A stretch of DNA of 64,000 nt. It comes from Yamagishiella unicocca (lineage: Eukaryota > Chlorophyta > Chlorophyceae > Chlamydomonadales > Volvocaceae). Where the stretch lies: the NCBI GenBank assembly GCA_003116995.1, contig BDSL01000059.1, positions 124,001 through 188,000 of the forward strand. Direction: 5' to 3'. Numbering within the stretch: position 1 is the first letter of the stretch; every line of letters begins with the position of its first letter. A program made the translations under genes and the position numbers. Of the stretch, positions 33,670 to 45,986 are shown in pieces. The notes under the pieces were generated by a model that was not told where the DNA came from, did not search any database, and saw nothing but the letters and a program-made list of their open reading frames with translations.

Positions 33670-36600
33670 ATGAATGTTACCACCTATTGTTGGCTAAGCT
33701 TGCGCGCACCGAGCTTGCAGCGTGTTCGGCGCTCAGTAGCAATTCAGTCTCTGCATTTCCGCGGCGTGCTCCTCCTCTGCCTCATTGTTACCTGCGCGTA
33801 TCGCTTTGGGAGTGCGGATACGCAGCTCCAGGCTCGCCAGCCCCACACGGACGAACAACACGATGGCACAGCGCAGGATACAAGCTCTCAGCGCCTGCGC
33901 GGCCATGAACAGGCGCAGGACTTACACGTGGGACAATATGAATGGATAGAAGCAGATGCGACGGCGGTACTGCCGCGGGTCCTCAAAGAGGGCGACCCAG
34001 TCGCTAGCCCTGCGCGCCTGGCTAGCAATGGCACCAACAGCAACAGCGACAACGGCAACAGCAAAGGCGTTCCTCCTCCCATCGGTCCCCCGATCTATGG
34101 GGGCAGCAGCGACGTGAGCAGCGGTGATGGAAACACGCCCCCGGCCGGCAGCGGGAGCGGGTACAGCTCGGCGGGCAGGGACGGAGGAGGAAGCGGCCAA
34201 AGTAGCTACCCGCCACCGCTTCAGCGCCAGCACCAGCACCCGAGCGGAATGGTGTGCGAATGGGATCGCGTCCAGGCACCGGACCCATCCGGCAGCTGCG
34301 GCCCGCGGCTGGTGGCGGTGGCGTTTGCCGCGGCTGGGCCCGGGTCCAGCAGTGGCGGTGGCGACGCCAGCTCTGCGCTAATGGTACGGCTTCAGGGTGC
34401 CAGGGCTGGTATTGGGGAAACGAGGACGGGGGGGGAAGAATGGGCGCGGGATGGGGGGCGGGTGGGTTTTGGTTGTGTCGGCGGCGTTGTGTCCGCGGCA
34501 TTACTTTGCTGCCTACCGCATGTTTGCGTTTTGGGACACGGACGCGAATGACGACCGGGCGTGGCTCGGGGCCGCGGGCAGCAGCCGCCACCGCCGCCAG
34601 CAGGCGGCGCGTGTAGGCGGCGCAACTGCATTTCGCGCCGGGCGCCGGGCGCCTCGTAATGTGCCGTACGACAATGGTGGCGGCTATCCATACGACCATG
34701 GGGTGCCTCATATATGGCTCCTGGTTGGCGACAGGACTCAGGGGGGTTCGTTGCTTGCACGAGCCACTCAAGCGCACGTCCCGCACATCCCCTCGCACGT
34801 CCCCTCCCTCCTGCCCCGTGCTTTCCTGACCTGGCCTGACCAGCGCCTCTGCCCGTGCCCTCCCGTTGTCGCTCCCCTTCCCTCGCTTCCCCCTGCCGTC
34901 CCACCGCTCCAATCCCGTCCGATGCCCAGTGTGCGGAGCCAGCGGCCTTCAGCTCCGAATCCGGCACCCTGACGATGTCGTTGTGCTGGCGACCCGGGGA
35001 CCCGCCGGACACGCTGCTGGCGGCGGCGGCGCCGTCAGCCGCCACCGCCGCCGCCGCCGCCGCCACCCTGAGGATCACACTGCCTCGGCTCCGGCGGTAC
35101 GGCATCTCGGCCATGGCACCTGGAAGCTACAGCCTGGCCGTCGACGGCGGCGATAGCTTCGGAGCTGTCGTACATCCCGCGGCCTCCGCCGCCGGTGACG
35201 TCAGCTTCGGGCCGTTCTCGCCTGCCACCGCCGCCAGCAGGGCGCCCGTCCTGACGGTGCCAGCTGGCGGCGCGTCGGAGCTGACGCTGTGGGTCGAGGT
35301 GAAGCAGTGCGCATCCGGCTTCGGAGCCAACAGTACGGCGACGGCCGGCCAGATTGGGCAGAGCGGCAGCAACAAGGCGGATGGCGACACCGTTGTTGGC
35401 GGGACCGCATCGCGCCGGGTGTCCATCACACTGGTGGGGTCGCCGAACCCTCCGGCGGCCGCAACCACCTGCAAGTGCGCCCTAACCGCCGCGTCAACCG
35501 CCGGCTGCCCCCCGGGCCTGGTGCCCCTCGCCGCCACCACAACCACCAACACCAGCACCGGCACCGCCGCCGCCCCCTTCGTCCAGTGCATTCCCCCGCC
35601 CTTGTACGACAAGGTCTCGCGACGGTTCGCCTTCTCCACCTGCTGGCGCTACGCCTGCCTGCCGGCGTCGTTTGCACGACAGCCGTACGAGCTCCTGCTG
35701 GGCCCTCTGTCCAGCGTTGCGGTGGCGTCGCCGCCGGGCGGTACGTACCGCCTGCGTGTGGCGGCGCCCGCCGCCGTCGTGTTGTCGTACGAGTGGACGG
35801 CCGCCGCCGGCGGGGGCCTGTGGTCGGCGGCGGCCGGTATGACGGGCGACTCGCAAGTGACGGTGCCGTACGGCGGGCTGGGACAGATGCAGATCCGGAT
35901 CCGGGTGCCCTTCGACTTGGACGTTGACGGCGCTGCGGGTGAGTGAGCTCAGACGAATGTACGAGCAAAGTGCACAAGCACGAGTGTACGAACATTTCGA
36001 TTGGGGCCGGCAATGCCAGCTGGACATAGGGGTGGGGGCCTGGGTGATTATTACTCCAGGGAGGCGCCGCCCTGCGTTGATATGATACAGCATGATGCAA
36101 GAATGTATAAGCGTGTCATGATCCCGATGTGCCGCAAGTCGTGTGCCCTTAACTGCGCAACTGGCGAGCGGTGGTGGCGGCGGCGGTGTCCTCCACAGTT
36201 GCCATCTTGGCTGCACTCGCCCACCGTCGCAGGCTCCCTGGACCTCAAACTGCTTCGGTTGGCGACGGGTGCAACTAACAACGGCAGCAGCACGGGCACG
36301 GGCGGCAGCAGCGGCGGTGGCAGCGGCGGTGGCAGCGGCGGCGGCAGCGGCGGCGGCAGCGGCGGCCTGGTTTTGGAGACGCCTGACGGCTCCGCTGCCG
36401 CTATGCCAGAGCTGCCGAGCGAAGCCGCCGCCGCCAACGCGACGCTCGTGGTGGTGTCGCAGCTGTGGATCCCTCGCCGCATCGGCGGCGGCAGTGGCGG
36501 GCAGAGCACGGTTTCGGAGCTAGAGGAGCTAGTTCGCAGGGGCATGGCGGTGGGCGCCTCCGCTCAGGTGCGCGTCGAGCAGTTGGGAGTTGGGGCGCAC

Positions 36601-39600
36601 CGTTGGTGCGGCCACAAAGAGCATGGCAGCTGCGAGCCATTACCTTCACGCCCTCTTCTGTGCCAGTATTGAGGATTGGGGCATATTGGGGAACCGCGCG
36701 ACGACACGCGTGTCTAACATGGTTTCGGAGCGCTCGCTGCGGCGGCTTGCGTCGTGGTCTTCGGCAACCGCACGGCACCTGCCGGTGCACGATGTTGGCA
36801 TTGATGTTCATTTGTCGTACTATTAATAGTGTTTGTCGTATTATTAATAGTCGTGTTATTAATAGTGCTCGTCGTACTATTTGCGCCTCACAAGATCTGG
36901 GCTGTTTGCCTTCGTCTGATCTGATCCGCTTTGTGGCTGCAGGAGGGGGCTGCCCCCGACAACGTCAGTGTGTCCATCCAGCTGGTGGGATTCCGTCTCG
37001 TGATCCCGCTGGAGTTCCCCGACTTTGCGGCCGTGGGGGACTGCGGCGAGGCCTCGCTGGCGGCGCTGCGCGCCGACGCGGCGGCGGCGCTGGCGGCGGT
37101 GGATCCCGCGTCGTACAGCGCGACGGCGACGTCGGCGGCGACGCTGCTGTCTGTCGGCTGCGCGTACGGCGCCTTTTCCGAGAGTGACGCCCGGCGGCGG
37201 CTGCGAGGTCTACTGCAGGTGGGGGGCGAGAGAGCAGATCATCATCCAGGCCCTCCAACGCCCGCCCGCACATCATAAGGATCAGCCAGGGACTTCCATC
37301 CTCCACCTCCCTTCCCGCTGCTCTTGCTTTCTCATCCCTCCCTCGGCCGCCGCCGCTCTCCCCGCGCTTGCCCCTTCGCTTACCTTCCCGCCCTTCACCC
37401 CTTCACCCTTTCACCGTACGACAACAGACCTGTACGGCACGGCTCAACTCGCCCGTCTCCGTGGACATGCCGCCCACGGACCTGGACGCCTACCTGTCGT
37501 CCGCCACGTCATCACTGTCGTCCACGTACGGCGGATCCATCTGCGCCCTGGATCCGAGCTCCCCCGACATCCAGGTGATGACCAAGCTGGCGCTGTCTGT
37601 GGTGATGCCCGCATCAAGGGCGGGCTCGTCCACGGGTGGCGACGCGGCGGCGGCGGCGGCGGCGGCGGCGGCGTGTACGGCAGGCGCGCAGGCGTTGGCG
37701 TCGTCGCTGGGGCTCATTGACGGCGAGGTGAGGTGTGGCGCGCGGGAAGTACGGCAGGCTCGGGATGGGGTTGGATGGGTGGTGTCACGCGTGTTCAGGT
37801 GGTGGTCGCCTGCATCGACGACATCCTCGCTTCGTCCTGTCAGCGTCCGTCTCAGGTGTCGTCCCCTTGCCGTCCCCCCGTCTCCCGCACCTCCCCCAAC
37901 ACAAGCGACACCCTCCCCTCATCGCAACCCTCCCCGCGTGCTTCTCCCCGCCTGCAGGCCCGGCTGGTGGGCTGCCAGCTGACGGCATCCGTCCCGGAGG
38001 CGAGCGCCGCGCAACAGAGCGGCTTAGTCGCAACGACCACAGACAGCGGCGACGATGGCGGCGGCGGCGGAGTGAGTACGGCGATCATCGCCGCCGCCGT
38101 CGGCGGCGGCGTCGCCGTCGTGCTGGCTGCCGTGGTGGCGGCGGCCGTCGTCTTGCGACGGCGGCGCCGTCGGCGCTCACAGTTCCTCAGCGCAGAGCCG
38201 TTCGGAGATCGGAAGGCTGGCGACAGTCGTACCACGTCATTGAGCGGCGCCGTACGATGCGTCCATGCTGACTCAGCGGACAGCATTGGCCTGGCGCTGG
38301 CGGGGGCGGCGGCGGGAGTGAAGCGCCAGCGGCGCAGCAGCAACGGTGGCGGCGGCGGAGCCTTGGAGGCAGGCGTGGTCGCCGCCACCTCATCCAAGAG
38401 CATTGCGTCGTACAACAAACACAGATTGTCGTCCAATTTAAAGGGCTCTTCCCCGCAGCCGTCGGGGTACGGCAGCGATTCCATGACAGGCTGTGGCGGC
38501 ATGGAGGCCGGCTTCCTGTCTGTCGTACCGTCGCCGGCGGCGGTTTCGGCGCCGGGTGAGGGGCCGCCGGCGCCACGTCACGCATCCGGCGGCGGCGACG
38601 CTACCAGTCCGTCGTACTGGGCGGAATCGCCCCCAGCGAGGTACAGCCGAGGCAGCCCTCCCGCTGTCGTACAGTGGGGCCGCGTTACTCATCCGGGCTG
38701 CGGCCCCCTGGACCTGCCCAAGGGGGCAGGCGGCGGCGCCGCCGGTGGCGGCGGCGGCGGCGATGTGTACGGGCCGGAGGATGACGGTAGTCACGGCTGC
38801 GCCACTCGGTGCTCGAGGGGCAGCGCCGGCTGGCGCTTCAGCGGCAGCGGCACTGACGCCTGGCACGACTACTTTGGCTTTGAGGACGCGGTGGACGGCA
38901 CCGTGATATCGGCGGGCGAGGTTGGCCAGGCGCCCGGCAGCAGCGGCGGCCGCCTGGCGGCGCGGAGGAGCAGCGACGGCGGCGGCGGCGGCCGACGCTG
39001 CGGCTCGTTCACCCTGCACCGCAGCAACGCCGGCAACCTTTTGATGCAACCGCCGCCGTTGACCAACGACGGCGACGGCGGCCATGGTGCGGCTGGGGCT
39101 CCACCCACCCCGGGGCGATCGACCCTGGCGCAGGCACCGGCGGCGCTGGGTGCGCTGCGGGCGCTGCAGCTCGCCTTCGCGCTCCCCGGCGCGGAGGCGT
39201 GTACGGGCGACGGGGACCTGCTGTACGGCGGAGGCCCGATTGTGGCCGCCGCCGTCGCCGTCGGCATCGACGACGGCGTCGAAGGAGACCTGTTGAGGGT
39301 CCAGTCCCGTCGGCCGGCGTTCCTGGATCGTACGAGGGGGAGTCTGGCGGCCGTCGTCGCCGCGACGGACGCGATGCCGCGCGGCGGCGGCGGCGGCATC
39401 GCAACAGGCGCTGCCGGCTGCTCGGGGGATCCCGCGCCCAGCGTAGAGCCGCGCCGCGAAGGCTTTAGCCGCCGAATCTCCGTGGCGCCGTACATTGGCG
39501 GTCCGCCGTCGTACATGCCGTACATCCGCGGTCGCAACGTCGCCGGCTCCGCGACGGCAGCCGCCGGCGGCGGCGGCTACGCGGCTGCGTGTTCGGCGCC

Positions 39601-41129
39601 CCCCACGGCCGCCAACAGCCCCGGCGCTGGGTTGATCGACCCGGGGGACCTGGAGGGTGTCGTCGGCAGCCACAGCGGCGGCGGCGGCGGCGGCGGAATC
39701 CCAGTGAGCAGCGTCGGCGACGGCAGGCCGGGGACGCGACGGCGCCCGCCACCGGCGCAATGGTCCGGCGGCGCTGAGCGTTCTGAAGGCGACGACGTGG
39801 AGGGTGCGACGGCGGCGGCGGGGAGCCCTGGCGGCGGCGGCGCCGCCGCCGCCGCTGGCGCTCGGAGCTCGAATCCGGATCCGGATCGGGCGAATCGGTA
39901 CAAGATCCGGCGGCCGCCGCGCGTCCAGGTCTCTGGCGCCTTGGATCCAGAACCTGAGGAGGAGGAGTCCAGGGCCGGCGACGGCGAGCCGACCGCGTTG
40001 GGGCGGGCGGGCGGCAGCACCACCACCGGCCGCGGCAGTAGCGCCGGCAGCGGCGGCGGCGGCGGCGGAGGGGACGTCACGGAAGGTCGGCCCCGGCTGT
40101 CAGCGGCCGGGCTGCCGCCACCAAGTGACGACGCGAAGACGCCGCGGAGGCTGCCGCCGCTGCCGTACACACCGACGGCGGCTGCGGCCGACGGCATCGG
40201 CGCCATTGCCGCAGCCGCACCCTCAACCACATCGACATCCACGTCGTCGGCTTCTGCCGACAGGGCCGCAGCCACGGCCGCGGCGGCGGAAGCATCGCCC
40301 GCCGCCGCCGTCATGCGCGCCGCGCCGTTGGTGGTGGCCAGCGGCAGCGGCAGCGGCAGCGACCATGACGGCGGCAGCAGCAGCGGCGGCCTCTCCCGCT
40401 GCAGCAGTGGCAGCGGCGAACGAAGGCTCGAGCACCTGTCACCGGCGTACGGCCCCACGCCCACCATGCGCGCCCGCCAGCTGTACAAGCGCTCGTCGTC
40501 GTGCGGCTCGTCCAACGGATCCGTTGGGGGGGGGTACGGCAAGGGCAGCCTGGTGGACAGCCAGGTTGAGGCCAACGCGGCGGGCGGGGCGGCCAGGCTG
40601 GCGATGATGCGCCGGCTGGCGGTGGGGCCGCCGCGGCCTGCGTGGGGCCTGGTGCACGTGAGTTTGGGGGGGCGCCTTACAAAGGAAGGCGCGGAGGGCG
40701 GGGCGGAGGGCGGGGAGGTCGAGGCTGGGAGCTTGGGAGCGGCTGGCGAGGTTTTGGGAGCGGCTGGCGAGATGTTGGGAGCGGCTGGCGAGGTTTTGGG
40801 AGCGGCTGGCGAGGTTGAAGGGGAACACCCCTCTTGTTGTGGGATTTGATGGGACCCCGAGCGCTTGCGGCTGCCGCTGCGGCCCTCCACCTCTACCTCC
40901 CCTCCCCAACACCTCGGCCCAACCCCTCGCCCCTCCGCAATGCTGAGTCAGCATGCGCGTCCAAAAGTCTGTTCTGAGCGGTTTTCCTTTCGTACGCGGG
41001 TTTTCATTGCAACCCCCCCCCCCTCAGGCCGGCATGGGACCCTTCAAGCGCAGTGTCGCTAACGTGCACTATGCCCCAAGCGTCAAGGATCGGAGGACCA
41101 GCGCTGCCAGCAGCGCAGCGGCGGCGGCA

Positions 41130-41169
<40 letters not shown>

Positions 41170-41288
41170 GTTCGGGTCCGCGCGCTCCCGCCCCCGGGCG
41201 GCTGCTCAGCCGCAACTCCACCGGTACCCGGTCGATGGTCTCCTCCGAAGCTTCTGGACCCTTCCTGCAGTTGACGGGGGGTGCGTGA
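33670..41288 (+). CDS. very large type I single-pass membrane protein, function unknown
   Basis: Exons 33670-34383, 34930-35938, 36233-36567, 36943-37218, 37428-37727, 37958-40657 and 41028-41288 agree in phase and give 1,864 residues. The N-terminus has a basic start and a hydrophobic segment (VLLLCLIVTCAYRF), read as a signal peptide. The ectodomain (about residues 50-915) is Ser/Gly/Thr-rich with scattered cysteines (SLCWRPGDPPD, FAFSTCWRYACLP, CKCALTAAS) and NxT/S sites (NGT, NST, NTS). One transmembrane helix lies at about 917-944 (VSTAIIAAAVGGGVAVV...), followed by seven or more arginines as stop-transfer. The cytoplasmic tail of ~910 residues is low complexity (Gly, Ala, Ser) with short repeats such as PSYMPYIRGR, and ends after a poly-Ala run. 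No kinase or other enzyme domain is visible. Shape suggests a matrix or surface receptor, but no function can be assigned. Confidence 0.8.
41118..41169 (+). repeat. GCG trinucleotide tract encoding poly-alanine
   Basis: An almost pure GCG run inside the last exon of the large membrane protein, giving about 17 alanines. Confidence 0.9.
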
Positions 41289-44200
41289 GGCGGGAGATAC
41301 GAGCTGAGACGCACGCCACTTGCTTCCATACGTTCGCGCCGTCACGGTTGTTCCTCGGCCTGGCAGTTTTTTGTTTTTGCAGTTTCTCGGCCTGGCAATG
41401 GATTTACCAACAGCCGTCCTGGCGGTATTCCTTTGCGCGGCTGTAGCGGAAGGGGTATTAGCGGGGGAGGGGGCCCGAGAAGGCCCGGTTACACGACATA
41501 GGAACCGGAGGGCAGTAACTAGCTCGCATGTGGCGGGGGTTTCGAGGAAGACCCGTATGTGGCCGGGGGGAGGGTATGAGAGGGGAAAAACCCGTGGGTC
41601 GGCACTGAAGCGGGGAGGAGGGGGTGACCGCCTGGTGACCACCTGATCTAGAAGCTCCCCCAGCAGTGGCGATGGCGAAGCTTGGCGAGGGCTGGTGAGG
41701 AGGAGGGCAGGAGGGCAGCCGTGCCTAAAGGTTGCATCGGTCGGTCCGGTCCCTTCAACCGTCAGCGAGCAGGAGGCTCCAGGGAGGGTCCGTCCCTTAG
41801 GCAACAGCGCTGCCTGGCATCCGCTCGGCATGCTTTGATTGCAGCGCGTTGCGTCCTCCTGGTTACATTCATTTCGTGTGGCTGCGTGGAGCTGTGGTCT
41901 TCATCCCGCGTCTCCCACGTTTCTCCATGCGGTCTCTGTGCGCAAGCCGATGTGCTGATTCTCAGATTCCCCAGATTCTGGATCTCGAATCTTACGAACC
42001 AAATCCACAAACCATATTGCGCGGCGCGGTCGGAGCCCCGCGGCGCGGTCGGGTCTGAACGCTGCCCCCCACATATGTGTACGGCGGCGTGCAGCCGCTA
42101 GAATGTTGGTTGCACGACTGTTGTGTTGAACCTATCTCTATATATATCCATCTATCTGCCTGTCCATTATGGCTATGTCGATAATGCACGTGGCGGGGGT
42201 GTCGGCAGAAGAGCGTGGAACGGCTGGGGGCCATAATGGGGGTGGGGATCTGGGGAAGGGGCGGGTTAAGGGTTTTAGGGTTATAGGTTCTTGGGTTGAG
42301 GACGTGGGAGGCAGGGGCGTACTGGGGGAGAGGTTTGCAGGATGTTGCTTGGAGTGGGCCCCGCAGTTTGACCCGATTGACCGGTTGCCTGGCTGTGTTG
42401 CTGGGTTGATTGCTTGGAGGTGGACGAGAGTTCGCCCACGCACGACCACCTTTATCATGAGCTTTACCGAAAAAGATGTCGAAAAGGAACCTTTGGAAAA
42501 TCGTTAACGGCCGCGATGAACGGACCGGGGGGGGTCCCGCGCGTTTCGGGGGCGGTCCACTCTCTCCACGACCAGGAATCCGGTGTTGGTGCGAAGTGCT
42601 ATGTGCTGCTTGTTCAAGCCGGTGCTGGTGGTAGTATCTGTTGCCGCAGTTTGCCCCAGACCATGAGGTAGTGCTGAGTGCTGGCGCTCGTGTTCGTGCT
42701 GGACGCACCAAACGCGCGGCACACGCGACGGAGAGCCGCCGTGTATTTTGATGACGCGACTTGATCAAGGCGCCCTGAACTCCTGATGTCGGCACACGAC
42801 CCGACGGCACGGTTAATCAGGACCATGGCAACGATGCTAATGAGTATTACGAGTTATTATTAAAGGAAATTGCAGGGATGATGAAAGGAACCCGGCGAGG
42901 TCTTTCGCGCCTTTTGAGAGGGGGCTCTGGCTGCGGCTGCTGCCCGGTGCGTGTGTTCCCGGGCGGCACCGTCTCGTAACTCGAGCCTGGTACTCGCCCG
43001 CGGAGGAAGCGTACTTCCGGCCGGGGCCTACTACTGCCGCAGTGTGTGTCGGGGAGAGGTGTGGGAACGTGTCCCCGACGGCGGGCGCCACGTGGGGCCT
43101 GGGTGCCTGGCTGGCCGTGCTTGGTTGCTTGAACTTGAACTTTACTACAGCCCCGGCAGAACCCACATCGGCGCAGGTGATGGTGGTGATGGTGGTGGTG
43201 TTGGTGGTGTTGGTGTTGGTGGTGTTGGTGTTGGTGGTGTGAGGAGCACCCACGCTCTGATGTGCGGGGGGGGCCGTCGGGATGGGGCCGGCGCCGAGCC
43301 CCAGAAGCCCCTTGCGTGACTGCGCTTTGCGCGGCAGGGAGAGGCACATGACGGGGCGGGAGGGCTGTACGGTCCTGGCCTTACTTAACGGTCAAGGTTG
43401 GGGCTGAGGGTGACCTCACCCGCCTGACGGGTCGCGCCGGTGACGGCGGTTGACCGACTGTCCCATGTGTGGTAACGAGTACAGACCGAAAACCACGGGC
43501 TGGGTTCGGGGCCGTGCAGGACGTGGCTGGCACTGTCCGGTAAGCTCGGTAGTGTGACAACAGCAGTAATACTTGTTAAAGTGGGCTCCAGGCCAAAAGG
43601 TATACGCATCTCAGCCACACCTGGAGCAGTTGTCGCTTGCGTTCCCTGGAGCAAACTCTGGCCTCGCGCGCCCACATGTCCCTGGTGCTCCAATTCCGCC
43701 GGTTACCGCACTTTCCGCCAAATGGCGGTGTTGCTGCCGGCTTCGCCAGGTACCTCCCCACCTGCATTCCTCTTTTTCCGTTGGCCCAGGCGTTTTCTTT
43801 TTGGTGAGGCCCCCTTCGCGCTGTGCTCCGTGCCCCCCCACCCCCTCACCCTCCTCCGCAGCAAGATGTCGCTCCCCCCCGGGGCGAGTGTTCGGCGTTA
43901 CACCTGTTTCACGTCGCCGACGCGCGTGCACCAAAACACACAACAGACAAGCTCACGGGACACGCCTCCAATTAACCGTCCGCGCACGTGCGTTTCATGT
44001 CGTACCAACCGTCGCGGTTGCCAGCAGCTGTCTCACCGCTCTCCCTTGCAATGCCGCGGCACAAGGCCCCTGTCCCTCCCCACTGCTCCCAACGATTATC
44101 TCCTACACCGCCCCCCTCGCCCTCCTCGCAGACTGCCCCCCCCCCGCCAGCTACACTGCCCATGTTGTGTAAAACAACAGGGTCTTTACGCCCCCCCCCC

Positions 44201-45986
44201 ACCCCGCCTGTACGATAACATGTCCGTAGTATGGGCAGAGGGGCAGGTTGCGCGTGTCACGCTTGGCTCTGAAACCAATGGATCCGATCCCCAGCGGCCT
44301 CTTGAGCCGCCGGAGGCGCGCTGTCTCTTATCCGGTTAGGGAATATCCTCGGCCCTTCCCTGGAGCACAGACAGCGCAACGAGAGGCCTGACCTGCCCGG
44401 CTCACGAGACAGCTTCCCCCACCTGCCTAACTGCCGCGCCCCTGGCCTCCCTGGAGTGTGGAATCTGCAACCGCAGAACTGGAACCGCAATATCACAGGT
44501 ACCGTTATGCCGGTGCCGATGCCCTCGAGCATTTTTCACAACAACCGCCAACACCAAACACCCACTCGACGCCGGGGACCCAGTCCGGCCCCCAGGTTGC
44601 GTCAGTCGCCGTCAAGAGGGAGTGAGGAGGGAGTCGCAGTCAAAGAGGGAGCGAGGAGGGAGTCGCGCCGTTTCCGCTTCACTCGGGCAGCCGCCCCCTT
44701 CCCTTCCCCTCCCCTCCTCTCCCCGCCACGTCACAGAGTCAACTCCGAAACACACTACCGAACATCTAGCCAACACGTGCACGTCATTTAAGGGAAGGCC
44801 GGACTAGCCAGGATAGGGGCCGGACTCTCCTCTCTCACACAAACACACACGCACACGCGCCCCAACTCGACCCAGTGCCGACGCGCCAGCGGCACAGCCT
44901 CACAGCGTATGGGGGGGCCGGGGACTGCGTCCGAATGTGGACCAACAGGCCAGCAGCGTCACAGCTGTGGCGCCAGCAGCAGCACAAAGACGTGCCATGC
45001 TCGCTTGCCTTTTGCGTATGCTGCGGTACGCTCGATCCCTTATTCCGCCTCCTTCTCCTGTTGCTGACTCCCCTCCTCCTTCTACTGCTTCTTCCTCTCC
45101 TATTGGGGACGTACATACGTACGTATCATGAAGCGAACCGTTGTTGGTTAGTGCCAGCCGGGCCCGACAGCGGGGCCCGGGGGTCCAACCATCAACCAAC
45201 GACGAATACTCGTCAAAAAGTCGCGGGCCACTGCCCTCGCCGTCGTCTTCTGTTCTCGTCCTCCACCCCTCAGAAACATACACACGCGCACACGAAACAC
45301 ACGCCCATCACACGCAGATCCCCCGGGGGCAGGCCGGAGTCTCGCGGCTCAGCTCAAAACACGACACACACACACACGCAAGCACTCGAGCTGAGGGTAG
45401 TACAGTCGCGGGCGCCCCGCCGCGGCACTGGGGTTTCATCAGCTCCAGGGAGGGCGGGGCCAGGCCAGCGCGAAGCGCTTGGCATGGGCACTGGACACCC
45501 CAAGGGGAACGCCCTCCCTGTAGTGTTAGGGTTTCAGGGTTTGGCAGTGCGCGACGCGCTCCCCGCCCCGGGCCCCCGTTCGGACGCACTTCCGCCTTCC
45601 GCCCCGCCACACCTGCCGTCAAAGCGCGCGCACGCCCATGCCCCACCTCGTCTGTCCTCCGGCCGCGCAGCCGGCCCTTTGAGCGCGCGCACCCACCGGC
45701 GCTTCTATCTTGTCCACAGCGCTTAGCGCTTACCCTCACTAGGCGCAGGCCCTCACCCCCCCTTGGTAATACCGGTATCGGCAGGAAGCGGCGGGCCAGC
45801 AGGCGAGCCCACCGGTAAGCCTCCGCTGCGAACCTGCGCCCGACCCCCCTCCGATGACGACTGAAGATCCGCAGCATGTGAGGCATCAGTCGTCTGGAGG
45901 CCACGCGCGTACGGCAGTACGACGGATCCGCTTCGAGAGAGTGCGGCCCGTCCCTGGAGCGACTCCCGCGCAGGACGGTCGGTTCT
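41289..45986. other. 4.7-kb convergent intergenic region without a recognised gene
   Basis: Lies between two genes that point towards it, so both 3' UTRs start here. I found no frame with family motifs. It contains an intron-type repeat near 41480-41600 (CCGGTTACACGACATAGGAA, then GAGGAAGACCCGT), a telomere-like GGGTTTTAGGG at about 42265, a GGTGTT run near 43180-43242, and long C-rich stretches. Confidence 0.5.

Noticed and set aside
37733..37957. Open plus-strand sequence just upstream of exon 37958
   Set aside because: It is the end of an intron left open by chance; the acceptor CCTGCAG at 37957 and phase with exon 37428-37727 support splicing.
39577..40890. 437-codon open frame on the minus strand, opposite the large membrane protein
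   Set aside because: Mirror of GC-rich codons in exon 37958-40657; Pro/Ser/Ala-rich with no motif. The plus-strand exon continues a phase-consistent gene.
42837..43349. 170-codon minus-strand frame in the 41.3-46.0 kb gap
   Set aside because: Contains a Thr/Asn run from a GGTGTT repeat and no recognisable domain; overlapping frame is equally open.
44857..45726. Long plus-strand frame before the end of the ATPase gene
   Set aside because: Low-complexity, Pro/His/Arg-rich, with no motif and no splice support; lies in the probable ATPase 3' UTR region.
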